Shown here: one piece after another, positions 26,109 through 34,769 of the stretch
How the letters are laid out: every line of letters starts with the position of its first letter
Position numbering within the stretch: position 1 is the first letter of the stretch
From: Bacteroidota bacterium
Lineage (GTDB): Bacteria > Bacteroidota > Bacteroidia > Flavobacteriales > Flavobacteriaceae
Direction of reading: 5' to 3'
Assembly (NCBI GenBank): GCA_018829465.1
Contig: JAHJTN010000001.1
Coordinates: 1 to 64,000, forward strand
DNA length: 64,000 bases
Notes under the pieces: model-generated
Databases searched by the model: none
Seen by the model: the letters and a program-made list of their open reading frames with translations, nothing else
What the model was told of the DNA's origin: nothing
Position numbers and translations under genes: made by a program

Positions 26109-26756
26109 TTAAAAAAACCACTTAATTAGAATTGCGTATGGTGCAATTTCCAAGGCGCAAAGATATAAAATAAAATAAAACAGATGCGGCTGAACGAATT
26201 TTCTAAAATTTAAAAAAGCACGAATAAAAGCATATCCGTTTATGGTAATGATAATGGAGCCTATAATAATGGCATCTGTCAAAGAAAGCGGCATGCTCAC
26301 ATATAAAAAAAACACAAAAGGAATCAGCAACAAACCCAAAAAGTTGCGATAGGTTAATTTTACAAGGTTAAATTCTATAACAAATTGGGAAATCTTGAAA
26401 ATATATCCCAAAAAGGTGTCTAATCCGAATTTAACAAAAATAAAAAGCCCAAAAACCACTAAAATTTTTGCAAATAAGAGTAAGTCTGTAGCTGCTTGGG
26501 CTTTGACAACTGTGTAGCCCAACAAGTAAACTAGAAGGCTAAAAACCAATAGCTGGTTTATGAGTAACAGCACATTAAATCGATTGAGAATCAGGGTATC
26601 TTCTCTGTAGGCCGTCACAAAAAATTTTTTGGAAGACAATACTGTGAGCAGGTCAAAAAACTTAGATTCGTTAAAATATTTGGAGAAAGCAATCAAGGCC
26701 AAGCAGCAAAGCATCACATAAAAAATCCAATCTGTATTTAAAATAATGCGTTCCAT
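26109..26756 (-). CDS. DUF4271 membrane protein
   Basis: 215 residues with about five or six hydrophobic helices. LALIAFSKYFNESKFFDLL near the N terminus and FVKFGLDTFLGYIF in the middle match the DUF4271 family, which in Bacteroidota sits directly before hemD. I chose the ATG at 26756 over the GTG at 26762; the GT39 stop lies 5 bp upstream. The conserved link to hemD suggests a role in haem or membrane function, but none is established. Confidence 0.85.
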   Translation of the reverse strand: MERIILNTDWIFYVMLCCLALIAFSKYFNESKFFDLLTVLSSKKFFVTAYREDTLILNRFNVLLLINQLLVFSLLVYLLGYTVVKAQAATDLLLFAKILVVFGLFIFVKFGLDTFLGYIFKISQFVIEFNLVKLTYRNFLGLLLIPFVFFLYVSMPLSLTDAIIIGSIIITINGYAFIRAFLNFRKFVQPHLFYFILYLCALEIAPYAILIKWFF

Positions 26757-26761
26757 ATCCA

Positions 26762-28450
26762 CTAATTTATAGGTATAGGTTCGCCTTGATAGCCCGGTAA
26801 CAATCCTTTTTCTGCAAATGTTATCGTCAAAAACTTGGCTTCGGGATGCGGTGATTTTTGAAAAGTGGCAGTTCCTTCAATACGCCTTTTTTCTCCGGGT
26901 TTCAGAAGAATTTTTTGTGGAAAACCTGTAGAAAAATTTAGACCCGATTCCTCCAAAACACGTTTTCGTTCATTGAAGAATACCCCCGTGAAATCGGACT
27001 GTTGGATATGAATGTCTCTATCGTAGGGATTGCCAATGACCAATTCAAAAGTTAGATCATCTTTATTTTTGCCAATACTATTCGGATGTAAAGTGATATG
27101 GGCTTTCCGAAACGATTCGAAATCATCAAAGTGAGTGGCATAAAACAATTTATCTTTATTTTTCTTTCGCCTTGCCAACAAGCTGAAATCGGCGGGTAAT
27201 GAATCTAAAGTATAAACCAGCATCACATCTTGTCCCTGAACTTTTTCTTCCGAATCATCTATACTGTATTGATTTTCTCGAGAATACAAGGAATTTAGGC
27301 TAAAGGCATCCAATCCGGAATAGAAAGCATAGAGTGCGGCGTTTTTGTAGGAATCGTAGAACACGGCCGATTTTCCTCCAGATTTTTCGTATAACTCTTT
27401 TGGCCAAGACGCGGTCCAATGTACCTCGTGGTCAATTGGGGAAATTTTGGGAAATACCAAGGCAAACCTGATGTAGGTCATCAATACCAAGCTGAGTGTT
27501 CCAAAAATCATCAAATACTTCCTAAATGTGTTGTTCTTCAAAGCATACAAAAAGGTGAAAATAACAAGTGGAAAAACATTCATAATCACCCACTGCGCTT
27601 GAGATTTCTTTTGAAAAGTTGAGAGAAGAAAAAACAAGAAAAATCCGAAGAAGATAAACTTCAAACTTCTTTCAAAAACGTCTTTGCTTTTCATTTTCAC
27701 AACGGCCCAATACACAAAAGGAGAAAGCAATCCGCCAATAGCGATTTGATCTATCAAATAATTCCAATGATTTTTTGATCTGTATCCGTGCCGGTTTCTA
27801 TCGAACAGGTGGTACTGAACAGACACAAAATCATTTTCATACAACCAATACAAATGTGGTAGATATAAAATAAGTGCCAATGTTGCAGCAATCAAAAAAC
27901 GTTTGTTGAGAAAAATTTTATAATGGGAAAGCAACACAAAAAAGATAAGGAGCACGCCATGATATTTGCTGTACATTAACCCGGCCATAGAAACGGACAA
28001 CAACAATGCATAGCGCCAAGCATTCTCTTCTAAAAAGCGTTTGTAGGCATACAAAAACAAAGCACCAAAGAACACCAAAGGCGTATCGGGAACCATAAAA
28101 AAACCATAGGTATTAAACAGGGCCATCCCACTGACAATAAGTATGAAAAGCCATTGAAATTGATTCTTTTCGGGATGGTCTATCATTTTCCATATCAACC
28201 AAAAAGTGGCGACAAAGCTCAGAGAACTTATCAGCCGAATACCCAATGATCCTTCAAAAAACAAGTTGCCCATAAAAATCCATAAGGCCACCATAGGCGG
28301 ATGGTCAAAATAGCCCCAGTTGAGTTTTTGTGAGAAATACCAATAGTAAGCTTCGTCGTAAAGAAGGTTTGTGAACGCACCTTGAAAAAGGTTGACAACC
28401 AACAATATTAACAAAAACACCACCAATATTTTCTCAGTCTTTTTAAACAT
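26762..28450 (-). CDS. Glycosyltransferase family 39 (ArnT/PMT-like) membrane protein
   Basis: 562 residues. About eleven hydrophobic helices are followed by a periplasmic C-terminal domain of roughly 200 residues. The first loop has LLYDEAYYWYFS and GYFDHPPMVALWI, with the acidic pair typical of GT-C enzymes that use polyprenyl-phosphate sugars. Such enzymes glycosylate lipids or proteins in the periplasm. Acceptor and sugar donor cannot be read. The gene follows the glutaminyl cyclase gene by 19 bp. Confidence 0.87.
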   Translation of the reverse strand: MFKKTEKILVVFLLILLVVNLFQGAFTNLLYDEAYYWYFSQKLNWGYFDHPPMVALWIFMGNLFFEGSLGIRLISSLSFVATFWLIWKMIDHPEKNQFQWLFILIVSGMALFNTYGFFMVPDTPLVFFGALFLYAYKRFLEENAWRYALLLSVSMAGLMYSKYHGVLLIFFVLLSHYKIFLNKRFLIAATLALILYLPHLYWLYENDFVSVQYHLFDRNRHGYRSKNHWNYLIDQIAIGGLLSPFVYWAVVKMKSKDVFERSLKFIFFGFFLFFLLSTFQKKSQAQWVIMNVFPLVIFTFLYALKNNTFRKYLMIFGTLSLVLMTYIRFALVFPKISPIDHEVHWTASWPKELYEKSGGKSAVFYDSYKNAALYAFYSGLDAFSLNSLYSRENQYSIDDSEEKVQGQDVMLVYTLDSLPADFSLLARRKKNKDKLFYATHFDDFESFRKAHITLHPNSIGKNKDDLTFELVIGNPYDRDIHIQQSDFTGVFFNERKRVLEESGLNFSTGFPQKILLKPGEKRRIEGTATFQKSPHPEAKFLTITFAEKGLLPGYQGEPIPIN

Positions 28451-28469
28451 TTTAAAGTGTATTATCTGC

Positions 28470-29510
28470 TTATTCTTCCAATATTTTAATTTCGAACAGC
28501 TTATCCCAATTTTTTCCGGTCACAAAAATAGTTTTTCTCGTTGGATGATAAGCTATACCATTGAGCACATCTAATTTGTCGTGTTGAGTGACTTTGTCTT
28601 TTAAAGCACTCAAATCGATCACGGCCTCCACCCCACCATGCTTTGGATTGATAACAGCTATGGCATTGCGTTGATAAATATTCGCATAGATTTTACCCGA
28701 CACCCATTCCAACTCATTCACACTTTCTATCATTCGGGTGTTTGTGCTTACTTGTATAAAACCGCTTTCTTGAAAAGTAGCCGGATCTAACATCCAAATC
28801 TTTTCTGTACCATCAGATTTGTAGAGTTTTTTTCCATCGTTGCAAAGCCCCCAACCCTCTTTAGACTGATGGTAATCAAAGCTTTGAATTTCCGAAAAGG
28901 TATTTACATCATACACAAAGCCGGTGTTTTCTTGCCAGGTAAGTTGGTATATTTTATTATTGAGGATGGTAATACCTTCTCCAAAATATTTTTTGTCGAG
29001 TGCTGTTTTCTTCAATACTTCACCGGTTTCAAAATTCACACTTCGCAAAGAAGAATTTCCGTATTGCCCCGTACTTTCATACAAAGTATCGTTATAAAAC
29101 TCCAAGCCTTGGGTGTAGGCATTCATATCATGCGGATAGGTTTGCAAAACTTCATACTTGAGTAAAGACGGTGTTCTATCCGAAAAAATTTCCAACGCCA
29201 CTGAGGCAGTTGTTGTTTGCTTTCCATCAGAAAAAGTAGCTTCAAGCGTTTGTTTACCAAGCATACAATCGGTTAAAATCACTGTAGCCTTGTCCAAAAC
29301 CGGTAGTGATATGGCTCCAATTTTATAAGAAATAGGCTGCATTTCATCATGTTTTTTTTCAATGATTTCGAGCCTGAGTGTATCGCCCAATTGGATGGGT
29401 TTTTGCTGTTTGGATGAAATTTTCACTATTATATCATCCGCACTTGACGAAGCATTGTTACAGCTAAATGGCAGCAAAAAAATGAATCCGACACAGCAAA
29501 ACTTATACAT
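28470..29510 (-). CDS. Glutaminyl-peptide cyclotransferase, lipoprotein
   Basis: 346 residues of the bacterial glutamine cyclotransferase family, a five-bladed beta-propeller unrelated to animal QC. A lipobox PFSC with Cys17 follows the short hydrophobic leader. After an Ig-like N-terminal part, the propeller starts at YPHDMNAYTQGLEFYNDTLYES and includes YFGEGITILNNKIYQLTW, EGWGLCNDGKKLYKSDGT and DVLNGIAYHP, all strong family motifs. It converts N-terminal Gln to pyroglutamate in exported proteins. The reading frame extends to 29597, but the ATG at 29510 starts the signal peptide. First gene of the unit with GT39, DUF4271 and hemD. Confidence 0.92.
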   Translation of the reverse strand: MYKFCCVGFIFLLPFSCNNASSSADDIIVKISSKQQKPIQLGDTLRLEIIEKKHDEMQPISYKIGAISLPVLDKATVILTDCMLGKQTLEATFSDGKQTTTASVALEIFSDRTPSLLKYEVLQTYPHDMNAYTQGLEFYNDTLYESTGQYGNSSLRSVNFETGEVLKKTALDKKYFGEGITILNNKIYQLTWQENTGFVYDVNTFSEIQSFDYHQSKEGWGLCNDGKKLYKSDGTEKIWMLDPATFQESGFIQVSTNTRMIESVNELEWVSGKIYANIYQRNAIAVINPKHGGVEAVIDLSALKDKVTQHDKLDVLNGIAYHPTRKTIFVTGKNWDKLFEIKILEE

Positions 29511-29568
29511 AATTTTCAGGAGGCTTTCAGTTGAGGTGATTGTCTTCAAAACACAAAATTTTACATTG

Positions 29569-29576
29569 CAAATGTA
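29569..29576 (-). promoter_or_regulatory. -7 promoter element of the glutaminyl cyclase operon
   Basis: Minus strand TACATTTG, exact, 58 nt before the ATG at 29510. Confidence 0.5.
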
Positions 29577-29655
29577 TGTAAATGACCCGAAAAACACATA
29601 AGATGCTTCACTTCACTTATTTTTGATTTTTTTGAGAAAAAAACCAAAAATACCT

Positions 29656-29663
29656 TACATTTG
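29656..29663 (+). promoter_or_regulatory. -7 promoter element of the SRP RNA gene
   Basis: TACATTTG, exact, ending 4 nt before the first paired base of the RNA, the spacing expected for a stable RNA start. Confidence 0.7.
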
Positions 29664-29667
29664 TACC

Positions 29668-29762
29668 GGCAAGTACTACACAACCAGCTCCTGCCGAACT
29701 CCTCCAGGGCGGGAACGCAGCAAAGGTAAGGCGGTCGTAGCGGTGTGATGTAGCTACTTGCC
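29668..29762 (+). ncRNA. ffs: Signal recognition particle RNA, small bacterial type
   Basis: About 95 nt. The ends pair: GGCAAGTA...CTACAC at the 5' side with GTGATGTAGCTACTTGCC at the 3' side. The apical part has the helix 8 core GGGCGGGAACGCAGC followed by AAAGGTAAGG, equivalent to the Ffh-binding region of 4.5S RNA. A T-run starts at 29763 and an exact -7 element precedes it. The protein partner ffh is outside the window; the receptor ftsY is at 2841-3791. Ends are approximate to a few bases. Confidence 0.93.
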
Positions 29763-30125
29763 TTTTTTATTTTCTTTTTTCCTCATATTTTATCTTTTGT
29801 AAAACCTTATTGTGTGTTTTTCGCATGGTTTCACCGAATAAAATATTTTTATAACGTTTCAGTATGTTCCTGTGCGTTTTTATAAATGTAATTAGCCTAC
29901 CTTCTTCCAACCCTTCACAGAAAAACCTAAAACGTCTTAATGCACAACACAAATAATTTCAAAAATCATCAATCAAAGTAATGCCAATAGCTATTAGGTA
30001 TTAGCGTTATCCGTTATTTTCGAGCTTTTCATTAACCATTAACCACCCTAACATCGTAACCAATTGTAAGTTTGTTCCTTTCAAGGCTTTTTTGCTATCT
30101 TTAAGCCAAACAAACCTGCACCGCC
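29763..30125. other. 363-bp non-coding stretch between SRP RNA and the DUF962 gene
   Basis: It begins with the SRP RNA terminator T-run and ends with a probable promoter at 30096-30103. In between it is A+T-rich, with a short direct repeat CATTAACCATTAACCA near 30032. A 61-codon minus-strand frame at 29767-29952 is highly basic, lacks a recognised family and is not called. I see no other structure. Confidence 0.5.
30096..30103 (+). promoter_or_regulatory. Probable promoter of the DUF962 gene
   Basis: TATCTTTA (one mismatch in the last base) with a TTTG at 30071-30074, 21 nt upstream, as a -33 element. It ends 22 nt before the ATG. Confidence 0.45.
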
Positions 30126-30605
30126 ATGAAAACCCTCGACCAATGGTTTGATGAATACGCCGTCAGCCATCAAAACCCAACCAACAAAAAAATACACTAC
30201 CTCTGTGTGCCGGCCATTTTTTTCTCCATTATCGGTCTGCTGATGAGCATCCCGGCCCAATTTGTCGAGAACATTTTACCTTTTGACAACCCCTTGATCG
30301 AAAATTGGGCAACCGTCACCTTAATTTTTGTCTTGCTTTTTTACCTGCGCCTGTCAGTTATCACCACAATCAAAGTCTTGCTTTTTGCCTCACTTTGTGT
30401 ATGGGCAAATCACCTCATCGGAAAATATATTTCATTACCCTTATTTTCACTGATTGTTTTCGTCATCGCTTGGATAGGCCAATTCTACGGCCACAAACTC
30501 GAAGGCAAAAAACCTTCTTTCCTAAAAGACATACAATTCCTGCTGATTGGCCCCGCCTGGGTTTTTGAAAACATGTTTAAAACCAACACACAAACCAAAT
30601 CATAA
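30126..30605 (+). CDS. DUF962/Mpo1-family membrane protein
   Basis: 159 residues of the DUF962 (YGL010w/Mpo1) family. The conserved motif HQNPTNKKIHYLCVP (about residues 15-29) and the later QFYGHKLEGKKPSFLKD and GPAWVFENMF segments supply the histidines that bind iron in yeast Mpo1, a 2-hydroxy fatty acid dioxygenase. There are about four membrane helices. Alpha-oxidation of hydroxy fatty acids is the known role of the yeast protein; in bacteria it is inferred. The M14 peptidase gene begins 4 bp after the stop. Confidence 0.85.
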   Translation: MKTLDQWFDEYAVSHQNPTNKKIHYLCVPAIFFSIIGLLMSIPAQFVENILPFDNPLIENWATVTLIFVLLFYLRLSVITTIKVLLFASLCVWANHLIGKYISLPLFSLIVFVIAWIGQFYGHKLEGKKPSFLKDIQFLLIGPAWVFENMFKTNTQTKS

Positions 30606-30609
30606 TCTT

Positions 30610-32523
30610 ATGCGAATCTTATTTTCTTGTTTCAGCCTTTTTTCAACCTTGCTAATTTTCGGGCAAGGCTATCGTCCGCTGCATGTAGAAACATGGCCGG
30701 AGTCTGACAAAGACACCGCTTTCTACACCATCAAAGGTGAACGGCACGGCATCAGTTTTTTCAAACAACACCGCCACCCGGAAGTGCAATACGAAGCCGG
30801 GGAAAAACTCACTTTTGATACCTACCACACCGTAGATGTCATGTACCATTGGTACAAACATTGGGCAGAAACCTATCCGGATATTGTCGATTTGTACGAA
30901 GTCGGCCAAAGCTTTGAAGGCCGCCCCATCCTGCAAATGACCCTCACCAACAAAAAAACCGGCAAAGACACAGACAAACCCGCAGCCTATTTTGAAGGTG
31001 GCCGGCACAGCGGCGAAATTACCAGCAGCGAATCCATCCTCTGGCTCACCCAACACTTGATTGAAAACTACGGCAAAGATCCAAAAATCACACAACTCAT
31101 CGACACCAAAACCATCTACCTGCGGCCGCAAAACAGCCCCGATGGTTCTAACCTCTACCTCAATACGGCCATAGCCAACCGCAGCACCGTGCGCCCAAAA
31201 GACAATGATGGCGACGGTCTGCTCGATGAAGACGAAGCCGAAGACCTCGACGGCGACGGCATCATTTACCAAATCAGGCGTCGTGCCAAAGAGGGCGAAG
31301 AAGGCACCCACCGCATCGACCCACGCGACCCTAAAGGACGTTTGATGGAACGTGTACAACAAGGCGGCGAATGGATTGTGCAAACCGAAGGCATCGACAA
31401 CGACGGCGACGGCAAATACAACGAAGACGGCATTGGTGGGCTCGACCTCCACCGCAATTACCCCGAAAACTGGCGACCCGATAACGGTGGCGACCTCACC
31501 AATCGGGGCTATACCCAAAACGGTGCCGGAGAATTCCCGCTCAGCGAAGCAGAAACCCGTGCCACCGTGCTTTGGGTCTTGTCGCACCCCAACATTTCCG
31601 TGGTCAATTCTATGGACACCCGCGTGCCCATGCACCTGCGCCCGCCTTCCACCTCCAAAAGCGAAGAACGCATGTACCCCGAAGACTTGGCTTTCTACAA
31701 AAAATATGACGAACTCGGCCTCAGCATCACCGGCTATCCCTGGGCCGGCGATGTCTATGAAACCTATATGACCCGCTACAAAACCAACCGCTTTACCGGC
31801 GACCCCTCCAAGCCCTCTCCCCTTTTCGGCCACGGTCCCGACTTTGGTTATTTCTATTTCGGAAGCATTTGGTATGGCGACGAGCTGTGGAACAACGGCG
31901 CCATGAAAGACTACGACAACAACGGCGAATACGACGATTACGACGCCATTCGCTGGGACGATGAAGCCAACGAAGGCAAGGGTTTCAGAGAATGGGAACC
32001 CTTCACACACCCCACCCTCGGCGAAGTAGAAATTGGCGGTTTTCACCCTAAATTTTTCGGACAAAACGGCCCGCCTTGGCAACTCGAAAATTGGGCCAAA
32101 AAACAAGCCCTCTTCAACCTGGCCATGGCCTTCGAACTGCCACAAATTACCCTCGGCAAAGTCGATATCAAACAAAAAGGCGACACCTATACTATCAACG
32201 TAGCTTTCTCAAATACAGGCAATTTACCCGTCGCTTTAAGGCAAGCACAACTGGTCAAAATCGTGCAGGAAGACCGCCTACAACTCAGCTTTGACAAAGA
32301 ACTCACCAAGGGCGGCGACACCGCCAAAGTGCAAATTGCCAACCCTGCCACTTTCGACAAAACCATTTATCTCGGCTACACCCAACCCGGTGAACAAAAA
32401 ACCGCGAGCTTTACGGTCAAACTCAACGGCGTCAGCGGTGCCAAAGGCAAACTCAAAGTGCTATCGACCCGCGGCGGCTACATCGAAAAAGAAATCACAC
32501 TCGGCAAACCCGATGATAAATAA
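30610..32523 (+). CDS. Secreted M14-family zinc carboxypeptidase with Ca-binding-like inserts
   Basis: 637 residues with a signal peptide (1 to about 16, ending LIFGQ). The peptidase M14 core has EGGRHSGEITSSES, in which His and Glu of HxGE are zinc ligands, and NSPDGSN and HRNYP as further substrate-site marks. A later MDTRVPMHLRPPS region probably holds the third ligand. Between these lie aspartate-rich inserts (DNDGDGLLDEDEAEDLDGDG and DNDGDGKYNEDG) like calcium-binding thrombospondin type 3 or EF-hand loops. About 110 C-terminal residues form a beta-sandwich. The start at 30610 gives the signal peptide; the frame opens earlier inside the preceding gene. G+C is clearly higher than in the surrounding genes. 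Confidence 0.88.
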   Translation: MRILFSCFSLFSTLLIFGQGYRPLHVETWPESDKDTAFYTIKGERHGISFFKQHRHPEVQYEAGEKLTFDTYHTVDVMYHWYKHWAETYPDIVDLYEVGQSFEGRPILQMTLTNKKTGKDTDKPAAYFEGGRHSGEITSSESILWLTQHLIENYGKDPKITQLIDTKTIYLRPQNSPDGSNLYLNTAIANRSTVRPKDNDGDGLLDEDEAEDLDGDGIIYQIRRRAKEGEEGTHRIDPRDPKGRLMERVQQGGEWIVQTEGIDNDGDGKYNEDGIGGLDLHRNYPENWRPDNGGDLTNRGYTQNGAGEFPLSEAETRATVLWVLSHPNISVVNSMDTRVPMHLRPPSTSKSEERMYPEDLAFYKKYDELGLSITGYPWAGDVYETYMTRYKTNRFTGDPSKPSPLFGHGPDFGYFYFGSIWYGDELWNNGAMKDYDNNGEYDDYDAIRWDDEANEGKGFREWEPFTHPTLGEVEIGGFHPKFFGQNGPPWQLENWAKKQALFNLAMAFELPQITLGKVDIKQKGDTYTINVAFSNTGNLPVALRQAQLVKIVQEDRLQLSFDKELTKGGDTAKVQIANPATFDKTIYLGYTQPGEQKTASFTVKLNGVSGAKGKLKVLSTRGGYIEKEITLGKPDDK

Positions 32524-32536
32524 CCCATATTTTTTG

Positions 32537-32633
32537 GGCGAACCCCCCGCCATTGGCGGGGGTCGGGCTATCCGCTGTAGCTCTCGTGTTCGCCAAAAGC
32601 GAACACGGAGGCTGCCGCTCCTATCCCTTTCGC
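32537..32633 (+). repeat. REP-like element with two hairpins
   Basis: A G+C-rich block of about 97 bp between the M14 and amidohydrolase genes. The first hairpin is CCCCCGCC-ATT-GGCGGGGG (32544-32562), the second CGTGTTCGC-CAAAA-GCGAACACG (32585-32607). The flanks GTCGGGCTATCCGCTGTAG and CTGCCGCTCCTATCCC resemble a dispersed intergenic repeat I recall from many Flavobacteriia genomes. Only one copy is in the window, so repetition cannot be shown here. Confidence 0.6.
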
Positions 32634-32663
32634 AATAACAAACTTCAAATCACCTTCAAAACC

Positions 32664-34238
32664 ATGATGTCAAAATCCCGTATTCTCGTCAACCTGATTA
32701 TCTTCCTAGCCAATTTGTCATTCGTTTTCGCACAAACATCAGACTACAAAGGCGAAGGCCCGTTCAACCAACTCATCATCCGAGGGGTCACGCTCATCAA
32801 TGGAAACGGCGCGCCACCCATCGGGCCGGTGGACATAGTAGTAGAAAACAACCGCATTACCGCCGTGCAAACGGTGGGTTATCCGGGCGTTCCCATCAAC
32901 CCGGAACGCCGGCCCAAACTCAAACCCGGCGGACGTGAACTCAATGCCGAAGGCATGTATCTTTTGCCGGGCTTTGTCGATATGCACGGCCACATCGGCG
33001 GCGTGTCGCAAGGTGCCGAACCAGACTATGTCTTCCGCCTCTGGATGGCACATGGCGTAACCACCGTGCGCGAACCCAGTGGGCGCGGTTTGGATTTTGC
33101 CCTGAAACTCAAAAAGCAAAGCGAGAAAAACGAAATTGTGTCGCCGCGCATTTTTGCCTATACCAGTTTTGGGCAAGGAAGCAAAGATGGTGTCAACTCC
33201 GTGACCCAGGCCCTCGAGTGGGTGCGTCAAAACGCTGCCAAAGGCGCAGACGGCATCAAGTTTTTTGGTGCTGCTCCCGACATTATGCAAGCCTCGCTTG
33301 AAGAAAACAAAAAACTCGGCAAACGCTCGGCCATGCACCACGCACAGATGGACGTAGCCGGTTGGAACGTGCTACATTCTGCCCGTGCGGGACTCACCTC
33401 TATGGAACATTGGTACGGCTTGCCGGAAGCACTTTTTGAAGACCGGACGGTTCAAAATTATCCGCCGGACTACAACTATCAAAACGAACAAAACCGCTTC
33501 GAAGAAGCCGGGAAACTCTGGAAACAAGCCGCCAAACCCTATTCCGAAAAATGGAACGCAGTGATGAACGAATTGATTTCCTTAGACTTCACCATCGACC
33601 CGACTTTTAATATCTATGAAGCCAACCGCGATTTTCAACGGGCGCGCCGCGCCGAGTGGCACGAAGACTACACCCTGCCTTCGCTGTGGCGGTTTTACCA
33701 GCCCAGCAAGATTTCGCACGGCTCTTACTGGCACGATTGGGGAACGGAACAAGAGGTTTCCTGGAAAGAAAACTACAAACTTTGGATGACTTTTGTGAAT
33801 GAATATAAAAACCGTGGCGGCAGGGTGACCGCAGGTTCCGACTCCGGGTTTATCTTCCAACTCTACGGTTTTGCCTACATCCGTGAACTTGAACTCTTGC
33901 GCGAAGCCGGGTTCCATCCGTTGGAAGTGATCCGGTCGGCAACCCTCAACGGTGCGGAGGCCTTGGGCGTGGCAGATAAAATAGGCAGTGTAGAAGTCGG
34001 GAAATTGGCCGATTTTGTGATCGTAGAAGAAAATCCCTTAGCCAATTTTAAAGTTTTGTACGGCACAGGTGCCATCCGCCTGACCGAAAACAATGAAGTG
34101 ATTCGCACAGGTGGTGTGAAATACACCATCAAAGACGGCATTATTTACGATGCCAAACGTTTGCTCAAGGAAGTCAAAGACATGGTGGACACGGCAAAAC
34201 AAAAAGAGAATTTTACAATCAAACAGCCGGGTTTTTAG
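32664..34238 (+). CDS. Secreted amidohydrolase
   Basis: 524 residues with a signal peptide (1 to about 24, ending FVFAQ). The metal-dependent amidohydrolase fold is clear: LLPGFVDMHGHIGG carries the first two histidines, KGADGIKFFG a possible bridging lysine, AMHHAQMD and TSMEHWYG further histidines, and VTAGSDSGF the active-site aspartate. The C-terminal small domain has IGSVEVGKLADFVIVEENPL. Substrate unknown; relatives act on imidazolone-type or dipeptide amides. Two adjacent ATGs exist (32664 and 32667). It shares the raised G+C of the M14 gene and is 140 bp behind it, so the two may work together in peptide breakdown outside the inner membrane. Confidence 0.88.
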   Translation: MMSKSRILVNLIIFLANLSFVFAQTSDYKGEGPFNQLIIRGVTLINGNGAPPIGPVDIVVENNRITAVQTVGYPGVPINPERRPKLKPGGRELNAEGMYLLPGFVDMHGHIGGVSQGAEPDYVFRLWMAHGVTTVREPSGRGLDFALKLKKQSEKNEIVSPRIFAYTSFGQGSKDGVNSVTQALEWVRQNAAKGADGIKFFGAAPDIMQASLEENKKLGKRSAMHHAQMDVAGWNVLHSARAGLTSMEHWYGLPEALFEDRTVQNYPPDYNYQNEQNRFEEAGKLWKQAAKPYSEKWNAVMNELISLDFTIDPTFNIYEANRDFQRARRAEWHEDYTLPSLWRFYQPSKISHGSYWHDWGTEQEVSWKENYKLWMTFVNEYKNRGGRVTAGSDSGFIFQLYGFAYIRELELLREAGFHPLEVIRSATLNGAEALGVADKIGSVEVGKLADFVIVEENPLANFKVLYGTGAIRLTENNEVIRTGGVKYTIKDGIIYDAKRLLKEVKDMVDTAKQKENFTIKQPGF

Positions 34239-34247
34239 AAAAGCAAC

Positions 34248-34769
34248 ATGGCATTTAAAAAGTATTTTTGGACTCTATTTCTGGTCTCCAATGCTTTCCT
34301 GTCCTGTAAAGAAATAGGTGAAAACCAAACACCTTTACACACTACCACAAGTGAAAACACAATCAGCGGGTTGGTGGTCGGCATTTCGGATGGCGATTCT
34401 TTTAGGCTCAAATTGGAAAACAATGAAATTATCCGCGTGCGGTTGGCTTATTTGGACTGTCCGGAGCGCGGGCAGGATTTTTATCAAAAAGCAAAGCATT
34501 TTTCGAGCGGACAAATTTTTAAAAAATCGGTACTAATAAAAGTTACAGACACCGACCGCTACGGAAGAAAGGTCGGCATTGTCTATTATGGCGATAAAAT
34601 CCTGAACGAAGAACTGCTGAAAAACGGTTTTGCTTGGCACTACACCCAATATTCAAATTCGGCGGTCTTACAAGAATTGGAAAACCAAGCCCGCATAGCA
34701 AAAATAGGGCTTTGGAGCATGCCCAACCCTATAGCGCCATGGACATACAGAAAAAAAGAAAGAAATTGA
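34248..34769 (+). CDS. Thermonuclease (SNase-like) lipoprotein
   Basis: 173 residues. The signal peptide ends in a lipobox FLSC (Cys20), so it is probably a lipoprotein. The staphylococcal nuclease fold shows GISDGDSFRL, VRLAYLDCPERGQ with the catalytic Arg and Glu, DRYGRKVGIVYY with the second catalytic Arg, and LLKNGFAWHY. It degrades DNA or RNA outside the inner membrane. It starts 9 bp after the amidohydrolase stop but has the ordinary base composition of the window. Its 3' end overlaps mnmD by 31 bp. Confidence 0.9.
   Translation: MAFKKYFWTLFLVSNAFLSCKEIGENQTPLHTTTSENTISGLVVGISDGDSFRLKLENNEIIRVRLAYLDCPERGQDFYQKAKHFSSGQIFKKSVLIKVTDTDRYGRKVGIVYYGDKILNEELLKNGFAWHYTQYSNSAVLQELENQARIAKIGLWSMPNPIAPWTYRKKERN

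Noticed and set aside
29767-29952. 61-codon minus-strand frame behind the SRP RNA
   Set aside because: Very basic, no recognised family and no -7 element; it overlaps the SRP terminator region.
30652-32175. 507-codon open frame on the minus strand, antisense to the M14 peptidase
   Set aside because: It mirrors the G+C-rich codons of the peptidase, is an unnatural Val/Phe/Gly-rich sequence, and no family is recognisable. The sense frame has a signal peptide and catalytic motifs.
32739-33341. 200-codon open frame antisense to the amidohydrolase
   Set aside because: Another shadow in the G+C-rich block; the sense protein has all metal-site motifs.
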